Positions 47,097-54,265 of a stretch of DNA of 64,000 bases are shown piece after piece (positions within the stretch are counted from its first letter, which is position 1; each line of letters opens with the position of its first letter). The notes beneath the pieces are model-generated. The model saw only the letters and a list, made by a program, of their open reading frames with translations. It had not been told where the DNA came from and made no database searches. The position numbers and the translations under genes were made by a program. This DNA comes from an uncultured Lactobacillus sp. (GTDB lineage Bacteria; Bacillota; Bacilli; Lactobacillales; Lactobacillaceae), in assembly GCF_910589175.1 (NCBI RefSeq), contig NZ_CAJURR010000008.1, forward strand, positions 17,372 through 81,371, in the 5' to 3' direction.

Positions 47097-47554
47097 TCTA
47101 CATCAATAATTTTAACATCATAACTTCCAGCTGGTGCTTCAACAGTTACTGTTGCACCAGCTTTTTGCTTCATTAAGACTTGCCCTAAAGGCGAATCAAA
47201 GGAAATCTTTCCCTTAGCTAAATCTGCTTCCATTCTACCAACAATCCGATATTTTTCAGCTTCATCATCGCCATCAAAAAGTAAAGTAACATTTGATCCT
47301 AAATCAATAGTTCCACTTTCATCCTTTTGAATAATTTCTGAATATCTTAATTGCTTATCTAAATAGCGCAAGCGACTTTGTAAATGCCCTAATTCCATCT
47401 TAGCTGTAGTATATTCAGAATTTTCTGATAAGTCTCCCATACTACGAGCTTCTTGTAAGATTTTAATTCTTCGTGGCCTATCTTTTTTTAAACGGGCTAT
47501 CTCATCTTGAATTTCTTGATAACCTTCAGGCGTCATTTTTTGATAATAAACCAT
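47093..47554 (-). CDS. GreA-family transcript cleavage factor
   Basis: 153 residues. N-terminal coiled-coil (about 1-75) with the acidic tip GDLSENSEYTTAK, and a C-terminal FKBP-like domain with PLGQVLMKQKAGATVTV. It rescues backtracked RNA polymerase. Whether this is the main GreA or a paralogue is unclear. Its start overlaps the stop of the lipoprotein gene (TAATG). Confidence 0.9.
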   Translation of the reverse strand: MVYYQKMTPEGYQEIQDEIARLKKDRPRRIKILQEARSMGDLSENSEYTTAKMELGHLQSRLRYLDKQLRYSEIIQKDESGTIDLGSNVTLLFDGDDEAEKYRIVGRMEADLAKGKISFDSPLGQVLMKQKAGATVTVEAPAGSYDVKIIDVD

Positions 47555-48159
47555 TATTTAACCTTAACATCATTTCCAGTAATCACATCTTGCTTGTAAA
47601 GATCACCATTCTTTACAGAATAATGACCAACAATTGTTCCAGTTGACTTCTCAGCTAAAGAATATTGTCCATTACCACCATCAATTAACGTAAAATTATC
47701 TGGTCCATAACTACTTGAATAGCCGTTTTCTTTAATAGTATTAGAAACCATCTTGTTAAACATGGTATCTGAAGAGTTATTAGCTGATGCGGCACTTTGT
47801 CCGCTATTATTTTGAGTATTAGATGCTGAAGAATTGGATGAGCCATTTGAATTATTTGAGTTTTCTGATTCATTTGAATTAGACGAATTAGAGCTTGCTG
47901 ATCCATTTTGACTGGTCTTCTCACTAGTACTGCTCTTATCAGTTTTTTTATCTGAGTTAGTAGTTTCTGAATTATCAGTATCTATCTCAGTTTTATCTTT
48001 CTTAGTTGTATGTTTTTTAGCTTTGTGGCTCTTTTTATGGCTCGTCTTAGTACTTTTAGCTTCATTATTAATGTTAGACTGGCTTGCATTATTACTGCAA
48101 CCTACAGCTAAAAGCATTGTCATTAGGGTAATTCCTGATACAAAAATATTCTTTTTCAT
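47554..48159 (-). CDS. Ser/Asn-rich lipoprotein of unknown function
   Basis: 201 residues. Signal peptide with lipobox LAVGC, then a basic patch (SHKKSHKAKKHTTKK), a long low-complexity Ser/Asn/Thr tether, and a small C-terminal domain (about 130-201) with YSSSYGPDNFTLIDGGNGQY. GGAGGGAAG precedes the ATG. Membrane-anchored and extracellular; the C-terminal domain is not recognised. Its coupling to a GreA-family gene is unusual. Confidence 0.75.
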   Translation of the reverse strand: MKKNIFVSGITLMTMLLAVGCSNNASQSNINNEAKSTKTSHKKSHKAKKHTTKKDKTEIDTDNSETTNSDKKTDKSSTSEKTSQNGSASSNSSNSNESENSNNSNGSSNSSASNTQNNSGQSAASANNSSDTMFNKMVSNTIKENGYSSSYGPDNFTLIDGGNGQYSLAEKSTGTIVGHYSVKNGDLYKQDVITGNDVKVK

Positions 48160-48321
48160 AGTTCTTCCCTCCGATATTGTTATCAATATTATACTTCAGA
48201 ATCATATCTTAAATACTCATGAAAACTACTTTCATTCAATAAAATTAGTGTATTAACTTGTGATTTGCTGTATAGTAAATATAATGAAAAACATGATAAA
48301 AAAATTAAAGGAGTGTAATTT

Positions 48322-49632
48322 ATGTCTCACGAATTAACCCTACAAGAAATTGATCAATTCCGTAGTGACTTTGATAATTCACGTAATCAAGTAGTTTCTC
48401 GCGCAGCAATGCGATCTGGTGTGTTAGAAGCTTCATTCAATCCAGCAGTTACTAACCGTCTAAACGATGTATTCTCTGTCGAAGTAGAAACTGATAATGT
48501 TACTAACCAAATGCAGTCAGGTCGTTGCTGGTTATTTGCGACCTTAAATACTTTACGTCATGATTTTGGTAAAAAATATAAGGCTAAAAACTTCACCTTA
48601 TCTCAAGCATATAACTTCTTTTGGGATAAGATTGAACGTGCTAATATTTTCTATGATGCAATTATTGATTCTGCTGATAAGCCATTAGATGATCGCACAG
48701 TTAAGGCATATATGAATTTTGCTGGTGCAGATGGTGGTCAATGGGCAATGGCAGCTTCCTTAGTGAAAAAATACGGTGTTGTCCCAACCAATGCAATGCC
48801 TGAAAGCTTCAATACTAACCACACTGCTGGTTTAGCAGATGCACTCGCTCGTAAAGAAAGAAAAGATGCTTTAGTTTTACGCAAATTAGTTCAAGAAGGT
48901 AAAACTGAAGAAGTCGAAAAGAAACGCAAAGAATTCCTAAGCGAAATCTACCGTATGACTGCAATTGCTGTTGGCGAACCTCCTAAGACTTTTGACTTAG
49001 AGTACCGCGACGATGAGAAAAAACTTCACTTGGATAAAAACTTAACTCCAGTTGAATTTTTCAATAAGTATTGGGATATTAATTTCAATGATTATGTTTG
49101 CTTAACTAATGCGCCAGATCATGAATATGGCAAACTTTATTCTCTTCCATTTGAAGACAATGTTAATGGTGGTATCCCTATTACTTTCTTAAATGTTCCA
49201 ATCGAATACTTAAAAGACGCTGCTATTAAGCAATTAAAAGATGGTGAAAGTGTTTGGTTTGGTAATGATGTCTTGAAAGAAATGGATCGTAAGACTGGTT
49301 ACCTAGATACTGAATTATACAAGACCGATGAATTATTTGATGTTGATACTTATATGACTAAGGCAGAAAGATTGGCTACTGGTGAAGGCGAAGTTAGCCA
49401 CGCTATGACTTTAGTTGGTGTTGACTTAGATAAGGGTGAAATCCGCAAGTGGAAAGTTGAAAACTCATGGAGTGAAAAATCCGGTCGTAAGGGTTACTTC
49501 ACAATGAGCGATAAGTGGTTTGATGACTTTGTTTATGAAGTAGTTGTTAGAAAAGAATTCTTAACTGAAGATCAAAAGAAACTTGCCGAAAGCAAGCCAA
49601 CTCCACTTCCTGCTTGGGATTCACTAGCTTAA
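48322..49632 (+). CDS. Cytosolic C1-family aminopeptidase/endopeptidase (PepC/PepE/PepG group)
   Basis: 436-residue papain-like peptidase of the bleomycin-hydrolase family, with no signal peptide. Catalytic Cys in QSGRCWLFATLN, His in SHAMTLVGVD, Asn in VENSWSEKSGRKGYF. Lactobacilli have several paralogues: the aminopeptidase PepC and the endopeptidases PepE and PepG, which differ mainly at the C-terminus. Here the C-terminus is PAWDSLA, so a PepE/PepG-type activity is possible but not decidable. AAAGGAG precedes the ATG. A paralogue lies at 51.2 kb on the opposite strand. Confidence 0.9.
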   Translation: MSHELTLQEIDQFRSDFDNSRNQVVSRAAMRSGVLEASFNPAVTNRLNDVFSVEVETDNVTNQMQSGRCWLFATLNTLRHDFGKKYKAKNFTLSQAYNFFWDKIERANIFYDAIIDSADKPLDDRTVKAYMNFAGADGGQWAMAASLVKKYGVVPTNAMPESFNTNHTAGLADALARKERKDALVLRKLVQEGKTEEVEKKRKEFLSEIYRMTAIAVGEPPKTFDLEYRDDEKKLHLDKNLTPVEFFNKYWDINFNDYVCLTNAPDHEYGKLYSLPFEDNVNGGIPITFLNVPIEYLKDAAIKQLKDGESVWFGNDVLKEMDRKTGYLDTELYKTDELFDVDTYMTKAERLATGEGEVSHAMTLVGVDLDKGEIRKWKVENSWSEKSGRKGYFTMSDKWFDDFVYEVVVRKEFLTEDQKKLAESKPTPLPAWDSLA

Positions 49633-49646
49633 ATACTTATATTTAT

Positions 49647-49688
49647 AAAAATAGACTTCTGCAAAACTCTGGCAGAAGTCTATTTTTT
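49647..49688. terminator. Terminator between C1 peptidase and antitoxin genes
   Basis: AAAAATAGACTTCTGC pairs with GCAGAAGTCTATTTTT around nine bases; serves converging genes. Confidence 0.9.
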
Positions 49689-49722
49689 ATCCTAAATTTA
49701 ATAATACAAGTCCTATAAATTT

Positions 49723-50106
49723 TTATAATTCTTCTTTTTTACTATCATCGATAAATTTCTGCATAACTTTAGGACTACTAATCAAAATTTTTAATAAACG
49801 ATTATCACTAACTGATGGTAATGCGCCAGCTTCATATATAGCAACTGTCGCTACATTCCAGCCTAAAACTTCAGCAAGTTTTGCTTGGCTAAAATCCCAA
49901 TGGTGACGCAAATTTTTAATATCCTCTGGTGAAACAATATCAAATTGTTTCCGATATTTCTCTAATGCTAATTTTGCTGCATAATCATCAAGTTCCAAAT
50001 CAGCCATTACTTTACCAGTTTTTTCATCAAAACGCGCGGGTGCAGTAATTACAATCTCATGACCACGAATATCATAGCTATTAGTATAATCTGCAATATA
50101 AGACAT
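49723..50106 (-). CDS. MqsA-like antitoxin / HTH regulator
   Basis: 127 residues. N-terminal part (about 1-65) with RGHEIVITAPARFDEKTGKV and ELDDYAAKLALEKYR, then an XRE-type HTH (about 70-110) with FSQAKLAEVLGWNVATVAIYEAGALPS split around it. MqsA proteins carry an N-terminal zinc knuckle; no CxxC pair is seen here. It lies 15 bases after the toxin-like gene on the same strand, the MqsR-then-MqsA order. GAGGAG precedes the ATG. It should repress the pair's promoter. Confidence 0.75.
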   Translation of the reverse strand: MSYIADYTNSYDIRGHEIVITAPARFDEKTGKVMADLELDDYAAKLALEKYRKQFDIVSPEDIKNLRHHWDFSQAKLAEVLGWNVATVAIYEAGALPSVSDNRLLKILISSPKVMQKFIDDSKKEEL

Positions 50107-50121
50107 TTTTTATCTCCTCAC

Positions 50122-50415
50122 TTAGTACAATGCTTCATGAAAGGAAATAAAAACAACTATATTTCCTTCATTTTTAAATTTAAACTTTATATAATACTTC
50201 GATCCATAAGTAGTTTCATAAATCCACACATATGTATTAGGATACTCTCTATCCTCTTCTTCTTTAATAAAATCTTTTATAGAAAGATATGAAACAATAA
50301 TTTTAGCTAGTTCTTTTGAAACTGGTGTAGCATGTTTTGCTCTTCTCTTAACCAATAAAAATTGATTATTCTTTACTAAGTTTTTCATTCTTTTTAGTGC
50401 AAAGACTGGCTCCAC
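50122..50415 (-). CDS. MqsR-like toxin (RelE-fold mRNA interferase)
   Basis: 97 residues, GTG start with AGAGG six to seven bases upstream. Resembles MqsR: early MKNLVKNNQF matches the KKLVNAGQ helix, IIVSYLSIKDFIKE matches the central helix, and the closing strands YYIKFKFKNEGNIVVFISFHEA match the C-terminal sheet of E. coli MqsR. Size and gene order (toxin first) also fit. MqsR cleaves mRNA at GCU. Relationship is by eye and distant; toxin activity untested. Confidence 0.65.
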   Translation of the reverse strand: MEPVFALKRMKNLVKNNQFLLVKRRAKHATPVSKELAKIIVSYLSIKDFIKEEEDREYPNTYVWIYETTYGSKYYIKFKFKNEGNIVVFISFHEALY

Positions 50416-50420
50416 TTTTA

Positions 50421-50480
50421 TACCTCTATTTTACGTAATTTATTTTTAAACTCATATTTAATTACGCAAAAATAGAGGTA
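50421..50480. repeat. Long inverted repeat upstream of the toxin-antitoxin pair
   Basis: Arms 50421-50440 and 50460-50480 (TACCTCTATTTTACGTAATT and its near-exact complement, one base longer with one change) are separated by about 19 bases. The inner arm contains the toxin RBS AGAGG. Candidate operator of the module, or a hairpin in its leader. Confidence 0.7.
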
Positions 50481-50484
50481 TTTT

Positions 50485-50518
50485 TTTTAAAAGCTAACTG
50501 AAAAATCAGTTAGCTTCT
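50485..50518 (-). terminator. Terminator after HD hydrolase gene
   Basis: AAGCTAACTGA pairs with TCAGTTAGCTT around four bases, then Ts on the minus strand. Confidence 0.85.
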
Positions 50519-50520
50519 CT

Positions 50521-51174
50521 CTACACATTCCATTCATCCATAAATTCTTGAACAAACGCACGCATATATTCAGTTCTTCGATGTGCCTCTTTTTTAGCAG
50601 CAGGCGTATTCATTAGGTCTTCTAAATCAAATAATTTTTCATAGAAATGATTAATTGTGGTTTCTACATGATTGCGATATTGATCATGACTTATTAGCTT
50701 CTCAGGCTTAATTTTGGGATCATAAATCTTATTTCCATGCTTACCACCATAAGTAAACGCTCTTGCAATTCCTATCGCGCCTAAGCTTTCAATCCGATCA
50801 GCATCTTGCACATATTGTCCACTTAAAGGAAGTTGATAATGATGCTCAATATTAGCTGAAAAAGACATATGCTGAATAGTAAATAAAATATCTTCTATTT
50901 CTAAAGAAGTAAAGCCAACCTTAGGCAATAATTCTTTGATTTCGTCTATAACTTCATCAGGATTGTCACAAATTTTTTCATCTATCGTATCATGTAAATA
51001 ACTCCCTGCCTGAATAATAGCTACTATTCGGCTATCTTGATGTGCATCCGGATAATCACTTAGATACATCTTTGTAGCTAAATTTGCTACACGTTGTCCA
51101 TGGTAGTAATCATGACCTGTTTTTTCACCTTTTAGGTGCTCTTTAGTAAATTGCTTAACTAATTCGATGTTCAT
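50521..51174 (-). CDS. HD-domain phosphohydrolase (YpgQ/YedJ-like)
   Basis: 217-residue HD-superfamily protein. Metal ligands: His in GHDYYHGQRV, His-Asp in YLHDTIDEK, and Asp in VQDADRIESLGAIGIARAF. The last motif is typical of the YpgQ/YedJ group, where some members hydrolyse nucleoside triphosphates to monophosphates and PPi. Starts 15 bases after the C1 peptidase gene, in its operon. AAGGGG precedes the ATG. Confidence 0.85.
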   Translation of the reverse strand: MNIELVKQFTKEHLKGEKTGHDYYHGQRVANLATKMYLSDYPDAHQDSRIVAIIQAGSYLHDTIDEKICDNPDEVIDEIKELLPKVGFTSLEIEDILFTIQHMSFSANIEHHYQLPLSGQYVQDADRIESLGAIGIARAFTYGGKHGNKIYDPKIKPEKLISHDQYRNHVETTINHFYEKLFDLEDLMNTPAAKKEAHRRTEYMRAFVQEFMDEWNV

Positions 51175-51189
51175 TGTCGATCCCCTTGC

Positions 51190-52503
51190 CTAAGCCATTG
51201 AATCCCAGCAAGGAACAGGAGTTGCTTCGCCTTCAGCAATTTTCACTAGTTTCTCTGGTAGGTATTGCTTCTTAACTACAACTTTAAACAAATATTCGTC
51301 AAACCATTTATCATCCATGACAAAATAGCCCTTATCACCCACTTTTGTTCCCCATGAGTTTTCCACTTTCCACTGACGGGGTTTACCTTCAACTACATCT
51401 ACACCTACAAAGGTCATTGCATGAGTTGAACCACTAGCACCAGTCTGAAGACGTTCTTTTTTATTTAACTTAGTCTCAATACCAAAAATCGTATCAGTTT
51501 CATACAAATCGGCAGCTAAAATTCCTTTTTGACGATCACTTTGCTTGCCTACATCACAACCAAACCAGATTGTTTCCCCATCTTTTAGCTGTTTAATTGC
51601 GGCTTCCTTAAGGTTTTCAATCTTTGTATTCAAAAATCTAACTGGGCTACCGCCTTCAACATTATCTTCAAATGGAAAAGCGTAAAGCTTATCATACTCA
51701 TGATCTGGAGCGTTAAATAGTACTACATAATCATCTAAGTCATCTTCAAAATAATTGTGGAAAAAGTCTAATGGAGTAATATTTTGGTCTAACTTGTAAT
51801 TACCATCATCATATTTAAATTCTAGATCAAACTTTTGCACAGGTTGTCCAAAAGCAATTACAGCCATACGGTAAATTTCACTTAAATATTCTTGACGTTT
51901 TTGTTCAATTTCATCAGTTTTACCAGCTTGAGCAAGTTTACGCAAAACTAGTCCATCTTCACGCAATTTCATATTCAATGCTTGATTAAAGGCACCTGTA
52001 TTATTAGCTGTAAAACTTTCGTCTTGTGCATAAGTTGGAACTAAGCCATATTTTCTAATTAATGAAATAGCCATGTGCCATTGTCCACCATCTGTATCAG
52101 GTGCTTGTAAGTAAAAATGCACAGTACGATCATCCACAGGTTTATCCGCAGTTTCTAGAATATGATTAAAGAAAATATTTGCTCTTTCAATTCGATCCCA
52201 GAAGAAAAGGTAGCTTTGTGAAAAAGTAAAGTTCTTTGCATGATATTGCTTGGCAAACTTATGACGTAAAACGTTCAAAGCCGCAAACAACCAACAACGA
52301 CCTGATTGTTTTTGGTCGGTCACATTATCAGTTGGAATTTCAATTGAGAAAGTTCGATTTAAATCACGGATACCTTCACCGTTGAAACTTGCTTTTTGCA
52401 CACCGTTATTCACAACAGCCAACTCAGCAATTTTATTTTGCTTATTTTGTTGATAATCTTGTTGAAATTTTGCAATTTCATCTAGCGTAAGTTCATGAGC
52501 CAT
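51190..52503 (-). CDS. Cytosolic C1-family peptidase (PepE-like)
   Basis: 437 residues, paralogue of the gene at 48.3 kb. Catalytic Cys in QSGRCWLFAALN, His in THAMTFVGVD, Asn in VENSWGTKVGDKGYF. N-terminus AHELTLDEIAKFQQDYQ resembles PepE of L. helveticus, and the C-terminus ends PCWDSMA. PepE-type enzymes act as endopeptidases on casein-derived peptides. RBS is weak (GAAAGAAG). Confidence 0.88.
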   Translation of the reverse strand: MAHELTLDEIAKFQQDYQQNKQNKIAELAVVNNGVQKASFNGEGIRDLNRTFSIEIPTDNVTDQKQSGRCWLFAALNVLRHKFAKQYHAKNFTFSQSYLFFWDRIERANIFFNHILETADKPVDDRTVHFYLQAPDTDGGQWHMAISLIRKYGLVPTYAQDESFTANNTGAFNQALNMKLREDGLVLRKLAQAGKTDEIEQKRQEYLSEIYRMAVIAFGQPVQKFDLEFKYDDGNYKLDQNITPLDFFHNYFEDDLDDYVVLFNAPDHEYDKLYAFPFEDNVEGGSPVRFLNTKIENLKEAAIKQLKDGETIWFGCDVGKQSDRQKGILAADLYETDTIFGIETKLNKKERLQTGASGSTHAMTFVGVDVVEGKPRQWKVENSWGTKVGDKGYFVMDDKWFDEYLFKVVVKKQYLPEKLVKIAEGEATPVPCWDSMA

Positions 52504-52549
52504 ATTAATTCTTCTTTCATAAATTATTTATACTATTTATAACAATTAT

Positions 52550-52580
52550 AAAAAGGGATGACCTTTTTGACCATCCCTAG
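52550..52580 (-). terminator. Terminator after tRNA-Thr
   Basis: AGGGATGGTC pairs with GGTCATCCCT (one mismatch) around five bases; T tract on the minus strand. Confidence 0.75.
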
Positions 52581-52608
52581 AATTTTTTTGTTACCAAATT
52601 ATTCACTA

Positions 52609-52681
52609 AGCCGTTTCCCAGATTTGAACTGGGGACCTCCTCCTTACCACGGCGGTGCTCTACCTCCTGAGCTAAAACGGC
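52609..52681 (-). tRNA. tRNA-Thr (anticodon GGT)
   Basis: 73 bases. Acceptor GCCGTTT / AAACGGC, D arm GCTC/GAGC with loop AGGAGGTA, T arm CCCAG-TTCAAAT-CTGGG, discriminator T, no encoded CCA. The anticodon loop GTGGTAA gives anticodon GGT. Stem CCGCC / GGAGG has a G-A mismatch in the middle, and loop base 32 is G instead of a pyrimidine. An extended -10 TGCTATAAT lies upstream. Confidence 0.92.
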
Positions 52682-52699
52682 AGATATCAATTTAATTAT

Positions 52700-52740
52700 A
52701 GCAAAAAGGACCAGGAACGTTTTTACATTCCTAGTCCTTA
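52700..52740 (-). terminator. Terminator after tyrS
   Basis: AAGGACTAGGAA pairs with TTCCTGGTCCTT (one G-T) around ten bases, then Ts on the minus strand. The tRNA-Thr -10 follows directly. Confidence 0.85.
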
Positions 52741-52751
52741 ATTTTTATTTA

Positions 52752-54014
52752 TTACTTAATTTTAACTAAAGTATACTTTCTCTTACCCTTACGGATAATT
52801 ACATATTTTCCATCAAAATCACTATCTGGTTCAATGATAAAGTCAATATCATCTTGACGTTCGCCGTTTACGTAAATTGCACCATTCTTAACGTCTTCAC
52901 GTGCTTGACGCTTAGATGGTTCAATCTTAGTTTCAACCAAAAATTCTACGATATTTTTAGCCTCATGAGTTGCTTCAGCACTTGGAGCATTCTTCAATGC
53001 TTGTTCAATTTGAGGAACTGATAGGCTCTTAACATTACCTGAGAATAATGCCTCAGTAATCATTTGAGCTTCTTTCAATCCTTCTTCGCCATGAACAAAC
53101 TTGGTAACTTCTTCTGCTAATCTCTTTTGAGCAGCACGTTTCCAAGGTTCTTTTTCAGTCTTTTCAGCCAAATCTTCAATTTCTTCACGACTAAGGAAAG
53201 TAAAGTATTTAAGGTATTTAACTACATCGCGGTCATCTTGGTTAATCCAGAATTGGTAGAATTCGTAAGGACTAGTCTTTTCAGGATCAAGCCAAACAGC
53301 TCCACCAGCAGACTTACCAAACTTAGTACCATCAGCCTTAAGCATTAATGGAATAGTTAAACCAAATGCTGGACGATCTGAACCTTCAAGCTTGTGAATA
53401 AGGTCAATTCCGGCAGTAATGTTACCCCATTGGTCACTACCACCAATTTGCATTTGAACACCGTTATCCTTGTTCAAGTGATAGAAATCAATAGCTTGCA
53501 AAATTTGGTAAGAAAATTCAGTAAATGAAATTCCGTTTTCGAGACGACTAGCAACAACATCCTTATTAATCATGTTGTTAACTTGGAAGAACTTACCGTA
53601 GTCACGCAAGAAATCAAGCAAATTCATCTTACCAAGCCATTCCGCATTGTTACGAATTTCAAAGTTTTCAGTTCCAAATAACTTCTTCATTTGAGCAGTT
53701 AACTTTTCTTCGTTGTGCTTAACTTGCTCAGCTGTTTGAAGAGTACGTTCAGTCTTTCGACCAGATGGGTCTCCAATTGCACCTGTTCCCCCACCAATTA
53801 AAATTACTGGGTGATAACCTGCCATTTGGAATCTCTTCAAAATCATGAATGGGATAAGATGACCAATGTGAAGTGAATCTCCAGTTGGGTCAGTTCCACA
53901 GTAAAGAGCCAAATCATCATGTTCAGCTAAGTACTTGCGCAAGCCTTCTTCATCAGTTTCTTGATTAATAGCTCCACGCCATTTTAAATCTTCTAAAATG
54001 TCAAATTTTGCCAT
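52752..54014 (-). CDS. tyrS: Tyrosyl-tRNA synthetase
   Basis: Class Ic synthetase, 420 residues from the ATG before AKFDILEDL, with GGAGGAAATT upstream; the in-frame extension would lie inside the T-box terminator and is rejected. HIGH-like SLHIGHLIP, KMSKS-like KFGKS in GTKFGKSAGG, and a C-terminal S4 RNA-binding domain (about 350-420) with VNGERQDD. Controlled by a T-box. Confidence 0.97.
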   Translation of the reverse strand: MAKFDILEDLKWRGAINQETDEEGLRKYLAEHDDLALYCGTDPTGDSLHIGHLIPFMILKRFQMAGYHPVILIGGGTGAIGDPSGRKTERTLQTAEQVKHNEEKLTAQMKKLFGTENFEIRNNAEWLGKMNLLDFLRDYGKFFQVNNMINKDVVASRLENGISFTEFSYQILQAIDFYHLNKDNGVQMQIGGSDQWGNITAGIDLIHKLEGSDRPAFGLTIPLMLKADGTKFGKSAGGAVWLDPEKTSPYEFYQFWINQDDRDVVKYLKYFTFLSREEIEDLAEKTEKEPWKRAAQKRLAEEVTKFVHGEEGLKEAQMITEALFSGNVKSLSVPQIEQALKNAPSAEATHEAKNIVEFLVETKIEPSKRQAREDVKNGAIYVNGERQDDIDFIIEPDSDFDGKYVIIRKGKRKYTLVKIK

Positions 54015-54027
54015 AATTTCCTCCAAT

Positions 54028-54245
54028 AAAAAACGCCCCCTAATCCAAAGGATTAAGGGACGACTAAATATCATTATTAGCCGTGGTACCACCCACGTTT
54101 ACGCCTAATGCGCCTTAAAATAGTTGATACGGAAACTACCCCACTGTGTACTTCGCTCACTTAACCTGCCTAGCTCACACCAACCGCTAGTTCTCTGAAC
54201 GCTGAATTAAGTTGCTACTTTTATTACCTATGATCATAAGGGAGA
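54028..54245 (-). ncRNA. T-box riboswitch of tyrS (Tyr specifier)
   Basis: Minus-strand leader. The T-box sequence GGGTGGTACCACGGC is exact, followed by the terminator CGTCCCTTAATCC / GGATTAGGGGGCG with a T tract (54028-54062). A TAC codon at 54148-54150 sits in the stem I specifier region, matching Tyr. Uncharged tRNA-Tyr would pair with TAC and the T-box to block termination. The 5' boundary is approximate. Confidence 0.93.
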
Positions 54246-54265
54246 ATGGCTATTTAGTCAACTGC

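Noticed and set aside
47685..47924. Alternative frame inside the Ser/Asn-rich lipoprotein
   Set aside because: Low-complexity repeats keep other frames open; no RBS and no recognisable protein.
47900..48060. Short-period repeats as a possible tandem repeat or CRISPR array
   Set aside because: They are Ser/Asn/Lys codon runs in a lipoprotein tether; unit length and spacing are irregular. No CRISPR-like repeat-spacer pattern was found anywhere.
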